64,000 nucleotides of DNA from Sphingomonas sp. Root720 (lineage in GTDB: Bacteria > Pseudomonadota > Alphaproteobacteria > Sphingomonadales > Sphingomonadaceae), in the NCBI RefSeq assembly GCF_001428605.1, contig NZ_LMID01000010.1:351195-415194 (forward strand), given 5' to 3'. The notes under the pieces were generated by a model. That model was not told where the DNA came from, did not search any database, and worked only from the letters and a program-made list of their open reading frames with translations. Below are positions 47,694 through 58,377 of this stretch, piece after piece. Position 1 is the first letter of the stretch. Each line of letters begins with the position of its first letter. Made by a program: the position numbers and the translations under genes.

Positions 47694-48881
47694 ATGACAC
47701 GCACGAACCCCTACGATGTCATCATCATCGGCGCTGGCGCGGCCGGGCTGATGTGTGCGCTGACCGCCGGGCAGCGGGGCCGGCGGGTGCTGCTGCTCGA
47801 CCATCTCGACCGCGCGGGGGCGAAGATCCTCATCTCGGGCGGCGGGCGCTGCAATTTCACCAATCGCGATGGCCATCTCGCCGAACGCTATCTCTCGGCC
47901 AATCCGCATTTCGCCAAGTCGGCGCTCGGCCGCTACGACCCCGCCGACTTCATCGCGCTGGTCGATGCGCATGGCATCGCCTGGCACGAAAAGACCCTCG
48001 GCCAGCTGTTCTGCGACGGATCGGCCAAACAGATCGTCGCGATGCTGGAGGAGGAATGCGCCAGGGGCGGGGTCGAGACCAGGCTGCTGACCCGCATCAC
48101 CGCGGTCTCGAAACCCGACGAGCATTTCCGGGTCGGGACCCCGGGGGAAACCTATGCCGCTGCGTCGCTGGTGATCGCGACCGGCGGCCCGTCGATCCCG
48201 AAGATGGGCGCGACCGGCTTCGCCTATGATGTCGCACGCCAGTTCGGCCTGAAGGTGGTCGAACCGCGCCCGGCGCTGGTACCGCTGACCCTCGGCGCCG
48301 ACGACCGCCTGTTCGAAACCCTGTCGGGGGTTTCGCTCGACGTGGTGGCGACGCTCGGCAAGGGGCGCTTTCGCGAGGCGGCGCTGTTCACCCATCGCGG
48401 GCTGTCCGGTCCGGCGATCCTCCAGATCAGCAGCTATTGGCGGCATGGCGACACGCTGTCGCTCGACCTGCTGCCCGGCACCGACGCCGCGGCGCTGCTG
48501 GTCGAGGCGAAGCGCACGCGCCCCAAGGCCGAGCCGCGCACCATATTGCGCGAGCATTTCCCCGACCGGCTCGCCGACGTGCTGGCCGACCGGCTGATGC
48601 TGGCGGGGCCGATGCTCGACCATAAGGACGTGGCGCTGGCGGCGGCCGGCCGTCGGCTCAACGCCTGGCCCTTCACGCCGAACGGGTCCGAAGGCTTCGC
48701 CAAGGCCGAGGTGACGATCGGCGGGGTGTCGACCGACGGGCTCGACCAGCGCGGCCTGATGGCCAAGCGCGTGCCCGGCCTGCATTTCATCGGCGAAGGC
48801 GTGGACGTGACCGGCTGGCTCGGCGGCTATAATTTCCAATGGGCCTGGGCGAGCGGCCGGGCGGCAGGCGAGGTCGCCTGA
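47694..48881 (+). CDS. BaiN/HI0933-family flavoprotein oxidoreductase
   Basis: 395 residues from ATG 47694 (GAAGGGG just upstream; ATG 47691 is adjacent). FAD-binding GAGAAGL, then the family signature RAGAKILISGGGRCNFTN, TGGPSIPKMGATGFAY and the C-terminal GEGVDVTGWLGGYNFQWAW. The biological substrate is uncertain for most members. Its 3' end overlaps the acyltransferase gene tail-to-tail by 55 nt. Confidence 0.93.
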   Translation: MTRTNPYDVIIIGAGAAGLMCALTAGQRGRRVLLLDHLDRAGAKILISGGGRCNFTNRDGHLAERYLSANPHFAKSALGRYDPADFIALVDAHGIAWHEKTLGQLFCDGSAKQIVAMLEEECARGGVETRLLTRITAVSKPDEHFRVGTPGETYAAASLVIATGGPSIPKMGATGFAYDVARQFGLKVVEPRPALVPLTLGADDRLFETLSGVSLDVVATLGKGRFREAALFTHRGLSGPAILQISSYWRHGDTLSLDLLPGTDAAALLVEAKRTRPKAEPRTILREHFPDRLADVLADRLMLAGPMLDHKDVALAAAGRRLNAWPFTPNGSEGFAKAEVTIGGVSTDGLDQRGLMAKRVPGLHFIGEGVDVTGWLGGYNFQWAWASGRAAGEVA

Positions 48882-49996
48882 TCGCGGCCCAGCCGGCCGC
48901 CGCTCAGCAATTCCGCCGCCTTGGGCGACATCGTCTCGACCGCCCGCGCAAGCAGGATCGCGAAGCCCAGCGCCAGCAGCGGCTGGAGCAGGAAGAAGGC
49001 CGGCCAGAGCGGATGGCCCATGGTGCCCGTCAGTTCGCCGATCTGCGGCGCGAGCAGCCACATGAACAGCAGGTGGCAGCAGAACAGGAAGAAGGCGTAG
49101 CGTTCAAGGCGGAGCAACTGGCCGGCCAGGGGCCGGCCCGCCAGGGCGATCGCCGACCGCCAGACGAGCAGCGCCGCGGCGCCGCGGGTCAGCAGGTCGA
49201 CCGCCACCGTCGCGTGGAGATGGAAGTCGGCCGGCCCGCCATTCTCGATCGACAGCCAGATCTTGACCGGTACGACCAGCAGGAAGGGCAGCGCCGCCTG
49301 CCAGAGCGGCAGCAACGCCGCACGCTCCGCCAGGCCATGGCGGCGCGCGAGGATGCCGCCGACGAAGAACAGCAGGATCGACGGCCGCAGCAGCAGCGGA
49401 ACCTTGTACAGGCTGATCCACCAGAGTGCCGCCACCGCGCCGACCAGCAGCAACCACCGGGTCGGCAGTCGTACCAGCAGAGGGGCGGCCAGCATGCAGA
49501 CGAACAGGTCGCGCAGGAAAGCGGTCTGGACGTTGATGTCGCCCGCGCGGGTCAGGTTGAGGAGATTGTCCGCGATCCACGCGGCATCGCCGAGCAGCGG
49601 CGCCCGTATCCAGCCGATCGTGGCAACGCCCACCACCAGCACCATGGCGATCGCGTTCCACAGCACCATCGGCAGCAGCACGGTACGCGCCTTGCTGCCG
49701 AGGAAAATCTTCGCGCCACGCTTCCCCAGCGATCCGGTAACCAGCCAGCCCGACACCATGCTGAGCAGCGGCACCGCGCCGCGTCCGAAAAGCTCGACCA
49801 CCGTCCAGCGCATTATGTCCTGCGCCGACCCCATCTGCGCTGCCATCTCGTCGCCGCCGAGACCGGTCCAGGCATGGACATAGACGATCCCGAGGATGCA
49901 GATCAGCCGGGCGAGCCCGATCGCCTGCGAGACGGGAGGAAAAGGTGGCTGCGCCATGCGCCTGGCGGGCGCATCGGGAGGAAGCATGCGGCTCAT
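48827..49996 (-). CDS. Membrane acyltransferase, family 3-like
   Basis: 389 residues from ATG 49996 (AGAGGG upstream); ATG 49957 is an alternative. About ten membrane helices; the first carries ARLICILGIVYVHAW with the His expected in acyltransferase-3 proteins, and there is an RxxxPLLSMVSGWL motif. Such proteins O-acetylate or succinylate periplasmic or surface glycans. C-terminal tail overlaps the neighbouring flavoprotein gene. Substrate unknown. Confidence 0.85.
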   Translation of the reverse strand: MSRMLPPDAPARRMAQPPFPPVSQAIGLARLICILGIVYVHAWTGLGGDEMAAQMGSAQDIMRWTVVELFGRGAVPLLSMVSGWLVTGSLGKRGAKIFLGSKARTVLLPMVLWNAIAMVLVVGVATIGWIRAPLLGDAAWIADNLLNLTRAGDINVQTAFLRDLFVCMLAAPLLVRLPTRWLLLVGAVAALWWISLYKVPLLLRPSILLFFVGGILARRHGLAERAALLPLWQAALPFLLVVPVKIWLSIENGGPADFHLHATVAVDLLTRGAAALLVWRSAIALAGRPLAGQLLRLERYAFFLFCCHLLFMWLLAPQIGELTGTMGHPLWPAFFLLQPLLALGFAILLARAVETMSPKAAELLSGGRLGRDQATSPAARPLAQAHWKL

Positions 49997-50306
49997 CACC
50001 CTCTTGGCTGGCAGCGCGAAGCTGAACAAAAGCTGCATGCGGCATGCATCCACCGCACCACGGCCACGCGCCACCCCGGGCCGTTATCTTCTCGCGCCGA
50101 CACGTCCGCCCCCTCCTCGTCACGGCCGCCATCCGGCCTGTCCCAGCCGGTACGAAGCAAGGCCAGCTTTTCTTCCCACGCACCGGTCATCGGACGATGA
50201 TTGAAGATGCAAGCACGCTGCTGGCCTTTTGCCGACTTTGCGCCTATATGGCCCGATCCCCTGCCGCGCGGAGAAGCGCCGGCGACCCTGCTATTTCGGA
50301 TACCAG
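49997..50306. other. 310-nt divergent promoter region
   Basis: Lies between the acyltransferase and the DEAD-box helicase, which point away from each other. It must hold both promoters, but I cannot place convincing elements. A GCATGC-GGCATGC repeat is at about 50033-50046 and a TATATG box lies about 60 nt before the helicase start. No gene seen. Confidence 0.4.
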
Positions 50307-52091
50307 ATGCCCTTTTCTTCCCTGCCACGGCTCGTCGCCGAGGCTATTGCCGAGCGCGGCTACACCGCCCCCACTCCCGTCCAGGCCGAGGTGATCGCCG
50401 CCGAGGCGCATGACCGCGATCTTCTCGTTTCCGCCCAGACCGGCTCCGGCAAGACCGTCGCCTATGGCCTCGCTATCGCCGAGACGCTGCTGCGGGGCGA
50501 GGAGAATCTGCCGCGCCCGGGCGAGCCGCTGGCCCTGATCATCGCGCCGACCCGCGAACTGGCGCTGCAGGTCGAGCGCGAGCTGCAATGGCTCTACGCC
50601 AAGCTCGGTGCCCGCGTGGTCAGCTGCGTCGGCGGCATGAACGTCCGGGTCGAGCAGCGCCAGCTCAGCTATGGCTGCCACATCGTCGTCGGCACGCCGG
50701 GCCGCCTCAAGGACCATCTCGAACGCGGCGCGCTCCAGCCCGGATCGCTGCGCGCCGTCATCCTCGACGAGGCCGACGAGATGCTCGACCTCGGCTTCCG
50801 CGAGGACCTGGAAGAGATCCTCGACCTCACGCCGCCCGAGCGCCGCACCCTGCTGTTCTCGGCGACGATGCCCAAGCCGATCGCGCTCCTCGCCAAGCGC
50901 TACCAGCGCGACGCGCTGCGGATCGAGACGACCAATGCCCGCGAGGCGCACGCCGATATCGACTATCGCGCGATGGCGGTCGCCCCGGCCGACATCCAGA
51001 ATGCCGTCGTCAACGTGCTGCGCTTCCACGAAGCCAAGGGTGCGATGGTGTTCTGCGCGACCCGCGAGAATGTCCGCCGCCTGTCGGCGACGCTCACCGA
51101 GCGCGGCTTCTCCGCCGTGACCCTGTCGGGCGAGCTCAGCCAGAACGAGCGCAACCACGCGCTCCAGGCGCTGCGCGACCGCCGGGCGCGCGTGTGCGTC
51201 GCGACCGACGTCGCCGCGCGCGGCATCGACCTGCCGGGGCTCGAGCTGGTGATCCATGCCGAGCTGCCGATCGACCCGGAAACCCTCCAGCACCGCTCGG
51301 GCCGCACCGGCCGCGCGGGCAAGAAGGGCACCTGCGTCATCATTACCCCCTATCAGCGCCGCCGCCATGCCGAGCGGCTGCTGCGCGGCGCCAACGTCAA
51401 CGCGACCTGGGACAAGGTACCGACGCCCGACGAGATCTATGCGCGCGACCAGGAGCGGCTGCTCGAAAGCCTGTCGGTCGGCGAGGTCTCGGACGAGGAT
51501 CTGGAGATCGCCCGCAAGCTGCTCGAGACGCGCAGCGCCGAGGAGATCGCCGCCGCCTTCGTCCGCACCCAGCGCCAGAGCCTGCCGGCGCCCGAGGACC
51601 TGATCGACGCCTCGCCGATCGCGCGCGGCGACCGCGAGCAGGCGACCCGCGAGCAGGGCCCGCGCCCCGGCTTCGAGGATACCGTCTGGTTCCGAATGAA
51701 CGTCGGACGCGGCGCCAATGCCGATCCGCGCTGGCTGCTGCCGCTGCTATGCCGTCGCGGCCACATCACCAAGCGCGACGTCGGCGCGATCCGCATCTTC
51801 CAGACAGAGACCCGCTTCGAGATCCCGCGCGCGATCGCCGGCAAGTTCACCGATGCGCTGAAGCGCACCGCGGGCGAGGAGGACGGCGTGGTGATCGAAG
51901 CGGCCGGCGACGCACCCGCCCCGCCCCCGGCCCAGCTCCGCGACCGTCGCGGCCCGCCGCCGGGCGGCCCGCGCAGTCCCCGTGGTGCTGGCGGCCCCGG
52001 CGGCGGCTTCGGCGGTGCTCCGCGTGGTCATGGCGGCCCGAAGCGCTACGGCGCGAAGCCGTTCAACGGCGGCGGCCGCAAGCCTTCGTAA
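50307..52091 (+). CDS. DEAD-box ATP-dependent RNA helicase
   Basis: 594 residues from ATG 50307; an open frame upstream lacks homology. Motifs: Q-motif region TPVQAEVI, I AQTGSGKT, Ia PTRELALQ, II DEAD, III SATMPK, IV-VI including TDVAARGIDLPGLELVIH and HRSGRTGRAG. A DbpA-like RNA-binding domain follows (VWFRMNVGRGANADPRWLLP), then a Gly/Arg/Pro-rich tail. Probably in ribosome assembly or mRNA decay, possibly alongside the PNPase encoded at 38-41 kb. Confidence 0.95.
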   Translation: MPFSSLPRLVAEAIAERGYTAPTPVQAEVIAAEAHDRDLLVSAQTGSGKTVAYGLAIAETLLRGEENLPRPGEPLALIIAPTRELALQVERELQWLYAKLGARVVSCVGGMNVRVEQRQLSYGCHIVVGTPGRLKDHLERGALQPGSLRAVILDEADEMLDLGFREDLEEILDLTPPERRTLLFSATMPKPIALLAKRYQRDALRIETTNAREAHADIDYRAMAVAPADIQNAVVNVLRFHEAKGAMVFCATRENVRRLSATLTERGFSAVTLSGELSQNERNHALQALRDRRARVCVATDVAARGIDLPGLELVIHAELPIDPETLQHRSGRTGRAGKKGTCVIITPYQRRRHAERLLRGANVNATWDKVPTPDEIYARDQERLLESLSVGEVSDEDLEIARKLLETRSAEEIAAAFVRTQRQSLPAPEDLIDASPIARGDREQATREQGPRPGFEDTVWFRMNVGRGANADPRWLLPLLCRRGHITKRDVGAIRIFQTETRFEIPRAIAGKFTDALKRTAGEEDGVVIEAAGDAPAPPPAQLRDRRGPPPGGPRSPRGAGGPGGGFGGAPRGHGGPKRYGAKPFNGGGRKPS

Positions 52092-52109
52092 AACGATATC
52101 GTCGTCGCG

Positions 52110-52335
52110 CGTCACCCCAGCGGAGGCTGGGGTCCATGTCGCTCATCGGCCACATGGCATCGCGCGAGACAACCGCCATGGATGTCAGCCTCGCTGGGCC
52201 TTCGCATAAGCGATGGCGTCCGAAAAATCTCCCGATCGGCATCCCGGCGAACGCCGGGATCTCGCTTCTATTCCGGAAGATGCGCCCCCGCGTGCCGAAG
52301 GTCAGCGAGATTCCGGCGTTCGCCGGAATGACGAG
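52110..52335. repeat. Cluster of REP-like palindromes in the 301-nt convergent gap
   Basis: The gap 52092-52392 has no gene. It holds at least three palindromic units: GTCACCCCAGCGGAGGCTGG (from about 52110), GGCATCCCGGCGAACGCCGG (about 52240) and GATTCCGGCGTTCGCCGGAA (about 52310). Each is self-complementary around GCG, related to the units at 7197 and 34114. They probably also end transcription of both flanking genes. Confidence 0.7.
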
Positions 52336-52392
52336 GAGAATTGCCGCGGGGAACCGGCATGACGCGACGGGGTATTCCTATATGCCGCAGGA

Positions 52393-54183
52393 TCAGAACG
52401 CCTCTTCGGGCAGGTCCATCATCGAGCGCTTGCCGGCCTTGATCGCCTGGAACAGCCCCGCCGCCTGCGGCAGGATGCGTTCGTAGAAGAAGCGGACCGT
52501 CACCAGCTTGGCGGCGTAGAAGCCGTCCGGGTCCTGGCCCATCATCTTCTTCATGCCGGCGATCTTGGCCGCCCTGGCGAAGAGATAGGCCATGGCGACG
52601 AGGCCGAGCAGACGAAGATAGTCGGACGAGGCGGCACCGGCCTCCTCGGGATCGGCCATGCCCTTCTGGGCGATCGTCGCGGTCGAGAGCTGCAGCGCCC
52701 CGAACGCCTTTTCGAGCGCCTCGATCATCTTCTCCATGCCGGGCACCGCCTTGTGCTTCTCGATGAAGTCGGCGACCGGGTGGAAGAAGGCGCGCAGGTA
52801 GCGGCCGCCATGGGCCGGCATCTTGCGCCCGACGAGGTCGAGCGCCTGGACGCCGTTGGTGCCCTCGTAGATCATCGCGATGCGGGCATCGCGGGCATAT
52901 TGCTCGACGCCATGCTCGCGGATGTAGCCATGGCCGCCATAGACCTGGATGCCCAGCTGGGCCGCTTCATGGCCGAGATCGGTGAGCAGCGACTTGACCA
53001 CCGGGGTCATCAGCGCGGTCATGTCCTCGGCGCGCTGGCGGACCTCTGGGTCGGGCGAATGGCGCTCGGCGTCGAGCGCGCGGGCGACCCAGATGCTGAG
53101 CATGCGGCAGCCTTCGACATAGACGCGCATCGTCATCAGCATGCGGCGGACGTCGGGGTGGACGATGATCGGATCGGCGGCGAGATCGGGACGCTTGGTG
53201 CCCGACAGCGCCCGGCCCTGGATGCGGTCCTTCGCATAGGCAACCGCGCTCTGATAGGCGGCGGTGGCGACGCCGAGCCCCTGGACGCCGACCGAAACGC
53301 GCTCGGTGTTCATCATCGTGAACATCGCGTTGAGGCCGCTATTGGGCTCGCCCACCAGCCAGCCGACCGAATCGTCGAAGCTCATCTGGCAGGTGGCCGA
53401 GGCCTTGAGGCCCATCTTGTGCTCGATGCCGGTGCACGACACGCCGTTCGACGGGCCGACCGAGCCGTCCTCCTTCGGCAGATATTTGGGGACGACGAAC
53501 AGGCTGATCCCCTTCACCCCCTTCGGCGCGTCGGGGAGACGGGCGAGGACGAGGTGGATGATGTTCTCGGTCAGGTCGTGGTCGCCCGCCGAGATGAAGA
53601 TCTTGTTGCCCGTGATCCTGTGGCTGCCGTCCTCCTGCGGCACCGCCCTGGTGCGCAGCAATCCGAGGTCGGTACCGCAATGCGGCTCGGTCAGGCACAT
53701 CGTGCCCGACCAGGTGCCAGACACCATCTTGGGCAGGAAGCGCTCCTGCAGATCGGAGCTGGCATGCGCCTTGATCGCGGTGGTGCCGCCATGGGTGAGG
53801 CCGGGATAGAGGCCGAAGGAGAGGTTGGCCGAGCTGATCATCTCCTCGACCAGCTTGTTGACCGTCTCCGGCAGTCCCTGCCCGCCCCATTTGGGATCGT
53901 TCGCCAGCGCGCACCAGCCGCCGTCGCGGAACTGGGCATAGGCTTCCTTGAAGCCGGTGGGCGTGCGGACGACGCCATTCTCCCAGACGCAGCCTTCGAG
54001 ATCGCCGCTGGCGTTGATCGGCAGCAGCACGTCCTGCGCGAGCTTCGCCGCCTCCTCGATCACCGCGTCGATCAGGTCGGGGGTGAACTCCTCATGGGCG
54101 GGCAGATCGCCGAAACCGTCATCCTTGAACAGCTCGTGGATGACGAAGCGCATGTCGCGCAGCGGGGCCTCATAGACTTGCAT
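52393..54183 (-). CDS. Acyl-CoA dehydrogenase (long, DmdC/FadE-like)
   Basis: FAD enzyme for the first step of beta-oxidation. 596 residues from ATG 54183 after AAGGAG; the longer frame translates the intergenic repeat. Key regions: MCLTEPHCGTDLGLLRTRA, SAGDHDLTENIIHLVLAR, VQGLGVATAAYQSAVAYAKD and YGGHGYIREHGVEQYARDAR, followed by the extra C-terminal domain of the roughly 600-residue subgroup. Last in the run thiolase, FadN-like, dehydrogenase. Confidence 0.94.
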   Translation of the reverse strand: MQVYEAPLRDMRFVIHELFKDDGFGDLPAHEEFTPDLIDAVIEEAAKLAQDVLLPINASGDLEGCVWENGVVRTPTGFKEAYAQFRDGGWCALANDPKWGGQGLPETVNKLVEEMISSANLSFGLYPGLTHGGTTAIKAHASSDLQERFLPKMVSGTWSGTMCLTEPHCGTDLGLLRTRAVPQEDGSHRITGNKIFISAGDHDLTENIIHLVLARLPDAPKGVKGISLFVVPKYLPKEDGSVGPSNGVSCTGIEHKMGLKASATCQMSFDDSVGWLVGEPNSGLNAMFTMMNTERVSVGVQGLGVATAAYQSAVAYAKDRIQGRALSGTKRPDLAADPIIVHPDVRRMLMTMRVYVEGCRMLSIWVARALDAERHSPDPEVRQRAEDMTALMTPVVKSLLTDLGHEAAQLGIQVYGGHGYIREHGVEQYARDARIAMIYEGTNGVQALDLVGRKMPAHGGRYLRAFFHPVADFIEKHKAVPGMEKMIEALEKAFGALQLSTATIAQKGMADPEEAGAASSDYLRLLGLVAMAYLFARAAKIAGMKKMMGQDPDGFYAAKLVTVRFFYERILPQAAGLFQAIKAGKRSMMDLPEEAF

Positions 54184-54199
54184 GTCATGCTCCTTCTGG

Positions 54200-54322
54200 T
54201 TCCTCCCCGGCACGGGGAGGGGGACCGCTCGCAGGGCGGTGGAGGGGGCCGGCGCACCCGGCGGCTTCGCGCCACCCCTCCACCATGCCATGCATGGTCC
54301 CCCTCCCCGTGCTGGGGAGGAA
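54200..54322. repeat. Long palindromic intergenic repeat, copy A
   Basis: It begins TTCCTCCCC and ends GGGGAGGAA, with inner GGGGAGGGGGACCG, GGTGGAGGGG, ACCCCTCCACCA and GGTCCCCCTCCCC blocks. The outer arms pair over most of their length. It is related to copy B at 16793-16942. Sits between the FadN-like gene and the acyl-CoA dehydrogenase gene. Confidence 0.8.
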
Positions 54323-54326
54323 TAAT

Positions 54327-56632
54327 TCAGTTCCGCAGCGGCTTGCCGGTTTCGAGCATCGTCTCGACCCGCGCCACCGTGCGCGGGTCTCGCACCCGCG
54401 CGACGAAGGCGGCGCGTTCGAGGGCGAGCATCTCCTCCTCGCTCACCACGTCGACCAGATCGGTGTCGCCGCCGGTCAGCACGCCGGCGAGCGTATCGGA
54501 GACGACCATGTCATAGTCGGTCGCCATGCCCCTTTTGTGGAAGCCCTCGGCCGCCATCGCCAGCGCGACCCGGCCGCTCGGTCCCGGCAGGCGGAACTCG
54601 GGAGGCCTGGGCGGCTGATAACCGTCGACCAGCGCCAACGCCTTCGCCTTGGCATCGGCGAGCAGCCGGTCGCGGTTCATCGTGATCGCATCGTCCTTGC
54701 GCAGGAACAGCAGTTCCTTCGCCTCGGCCGCCGACTTGGCGACGGTGGCGGTCGAGATCGTCTCGAACGCCTTGGCGACGGCGGGCATCGGTCCCTTGGG
54801 CAGCAAACCCGACTTCACCAGCCGGTCGATATATTCGCCGCACCCGCCCCAGCCGGGGACGAGGCCGACGCCGCACTCGACCAGCCCGATATAGCTTTCG
54901 GCATGGGCCTGGATCGCGTCCGAATGAAGCAATATCTCGCAGCCGCCGCCGAGCGCCATGCCCGCCGGGGCCCCGACCACCGGGAAGGGTGCATATTTCA
55001 GCGCCTTGTAAGCCTGCTGCCCGCCCGCCACGAGCTTCTCGATCTCGCCCCAGGCGGCGATGTTCACCGCGAAGAGCGCGAGGCCGAGATTGGCGCCCGC
55101 CGAGAAGTTCGAACCTTCATTGTAGATGACCAGCGCCTTCATGCCCTTGGCGACATGCTCGATCGCCTGGCCCAGCAGCTTGAGCGTATCGCCGTCGAGC
55201 GCGTTCATCTTCGACGTGAACTCGAAGCAGGCGACGCCGTCGCCGATGTCCCACAAGGCGGCCGAACCGTTCTTGACGATCGGCTTGCCCGCCAGCTTGA
55301 TGTCCTCGAGCAGCAGCACGCCCTCCGGCCGGACGACGTCATGATAGTCGCCGTCGAGGCCGAGATACTGGCGCTTGCCGCCCTCGATCCGGTAGAAGCT
55401 GCGGTCGCCGACCGTCTTCAGGATATCGGCCACCGGCCGGCCCTCGTCGGCCAGCCGCTGGGCGAAGGCCGCCGCGCCAAGCTGGTCGATCAGCTCGAAC
55501 GGGCCGTATTTCCAGTTGTAGCCAAGCTTCATCGCGTCATCGATCGCGACGATGTCGTCGGCGATCGTGCCGACGAGGCTCGCGGCATAGCCGAGCAGCT
55601 GCCCAAGCACCGCCCAGGCGAACTGGCCGGTCTTGCCCGGCAGGGTGACGAGTTGCGCCAGCTTGGCGCGCGGCACGTCGGCCTTGATCGCCGGCCGGTA
55701 CTCGCCAGTGGCTAGGTCGATCGCCTCCTTGCGCTTGCCCGCCTCGCGGTTGAGCCGGTAGAAACCACCCTTGCCCTTGCGGCCGGTATAGCCGTCGGCG
55801 ATCATTTTATCGATCAGCGGCATCGGCCGGACCGAGGCGTGGAAGGCGTCGTCCTTCGGCAGGGTCGATCCCAGGCTCTTGAGCAGCAGCGGCATGAGGT
55901 CGATGCCGACGAGGTCGATCAGGCCGAAGATGCCGGTCTTGGGCACGCCCATCGGCCGCCCGCCGATCGCGTCGGCCTCCTCGACGGTCAGGCCCAGGTC
56001 GACTGCTGCGTTATACGCGACCAGCATCCAGTAGGTGCCGATGCGGTTGGCGATGAAGCCCGGCGTATCCTTGGCCGGAACCACGCGCTTGCCCAGCGCG
56101 CGATCGCCGAAATCGGCGACCCTCGCGGCGGTGCCTTTGTCGGTCTTCGGACCGGTCACCAGCTCAAGCAGCCGCATGTAGCGCGGCGGGTTGAAGAAAT
56201 GGGTGATCATGAAGTCGGCCGCGAACGCGTCGGAGCGGCCCTCGATCAGCCTCTCGAGCGGGATCGTCGAGGTGTTGGACGACACCGCCGTGCCGGGCTT
56301 CCGGACCTTCTCCAGCTTCTCGTAGAGACCCTGCTTGATGTCGAGCCGTTCGACGATCGCCTCGACGATCCAGTCGCATTCGGCGACCTTGGCGAGGTCG
56401 TCCTCGATATTGCCGGTCTCGACCAGCCTCGCCGCCGCCTTCGACATGAAGGGCGCGGGGTCGGTCTTGAGCATCTTCGCCACCGCGCCCTCGGCGATGG
56501 CGTTGCGATTAGGGTTTTCCTTCGGGACGATATCGAGCAGCAGCACCGGCATGCCGGCATTGGCGACCTGCGCGGCGATCCCCGCGCCCATCGTGCCGGC
56601 GCCGATCACGCAGACCTTCTTGATCGCATCCA

Positions 56633-56633
<1 letters not shown>
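54327..56633 (-). CDS. 3-hydroxyacyl-CoA dehydrogenase / enoyl-CoA hydratase, FadN-like
   Basis: Two beta-oxidation steps in one protein. 768 residues from ATG 56633, which shares one base with the thiolase stop (TGATG). The order is dehydrogenase first (NAD site VIGAGTMGAGIAAQVANAG; SSNTSTIPLERL; HFFNPPRYMRLLELV) and crotonase second (GSNFSAGANLGL; AGMALGGGCEILLHSD; GLVPGWGGCGEY). This order is FadN-like, the reverse of FadB/FadJ. Catalytic Glu residues of the crotonase part appear conserved (ESYIGLVECGVGLVPG). Confidence 0.95.
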
Positions 56634-57769
<1,136 letters not shown>

Positions 57770-57823
57770 GGATCTTCTCCTCCGGCGCGACCTTTTTGCA
57801 ACAGCCGCGAACCATTTCTCTTA

Positions 57824-57851
57824 AAGGTATGATGATTGCCCTATACGTCAA
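57824..57851 (-). promoter_or_regulatory. Candidate thiolase-operon promoter with overlapping operator
   Basis: On the minus strand TTGACG (57851-57846), a 16-nt spacer and TACCTT (57829-57824) resemble a promoter. The -35 lies in an imperfect palindrome, TTGACG-TATA-GGGCAA (57836-57851). The LiuR-like regulator at 61418 is an obvious candidate to bind it; this is inference. Confidence 0.4.
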
Positions 57852-57934
57852 CCTTTTTTTGTGCAATCGATGCTGCATCGTGAAAGGCGACCCGATCGCA
57901 GCATCGGGCGCCTCGCAGGAGGATGAGTGAGGCG

Positions 57935-58339
57935 ATGAGCATTACACTGATGGCCCTTGCGATGGCGGCGGGCGCAAGCCCCGACGCGGTGATCGGCCGT
58001 TGGAAAACCGAAACCCGCAACGGCATCGTAGAGATCACGCACTGCGGTACTTCGCTATGCGGAAAGTTACTGAGCTCCGACGGCATCGCCGCCAATCCCG
58101 CGGTCAAGGACAGCAACAACAAGGATGAGAAGCTGCGCGGCCGTGCGCTCAAGGGCCTGCAGATCCTGGGCGGCTTCAGCTTCAGGAACGGCGTCTGGGA
58201 CAAGGGCACGATCTACAATGCCGAGGACGGCAAGACCTATGATGCGCGGATCACCCCGGTCGATGCGAACACGCTGAAGCTGAGGGGCTGCATCTTCGTG
58301 CCGCTTTGCAAGAACCAGACCTGGACCCGCGTGCGCTGA
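57935..58339 (+). CDS. DUF2147 secreted protein
   Basis: 134 residues from ATG 57935; an ATG at 57923 directly abuts AGGAGG. A short signal peptide (MSITLMALAMAAGA) leads to the DUF2147 fold: VIGRWKTETRNGIVEITHCG, LCGKLL, NKDEKLRGRALKGLQILGGF and YDARITPVDANTLKLRGCI. Possibly lipocalin-like. 38 nt upstream of the FadL gene, so likely co-transcribed, suggesting a lipid-linked envelope role. Confidence 0.88.
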   Translation: MSITLMALAMAAGASPDAVIGRWKTETRNGIVEITHCGTSLCGKLLSSDGIAANPAVKDSNNKDEKLRGRALKGLQILGGFSFRNGVWDKGTIYNAEDGKTYDARITPVDANTLKLRGCIFVPLCKNQTWTRVR

Positions 58340-58377
58340 AGCGCAGCGGAAGAGTAGAGTAGAGAGGAACATATTCG

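Noticed and set aside
47574-49061. Minus-strand open frame extending far upstream of prfC
   Set aside because: It runs antisense to the flavoprotein gene. High GC leaves third frames open; no homology or ribosome site supports it.
52092-52392. Possible CRISPR-like repeats
   Set aside because: The units are palindromic, few, unequally spaced and shared with other intergenic sites; they are REP-type repeats.
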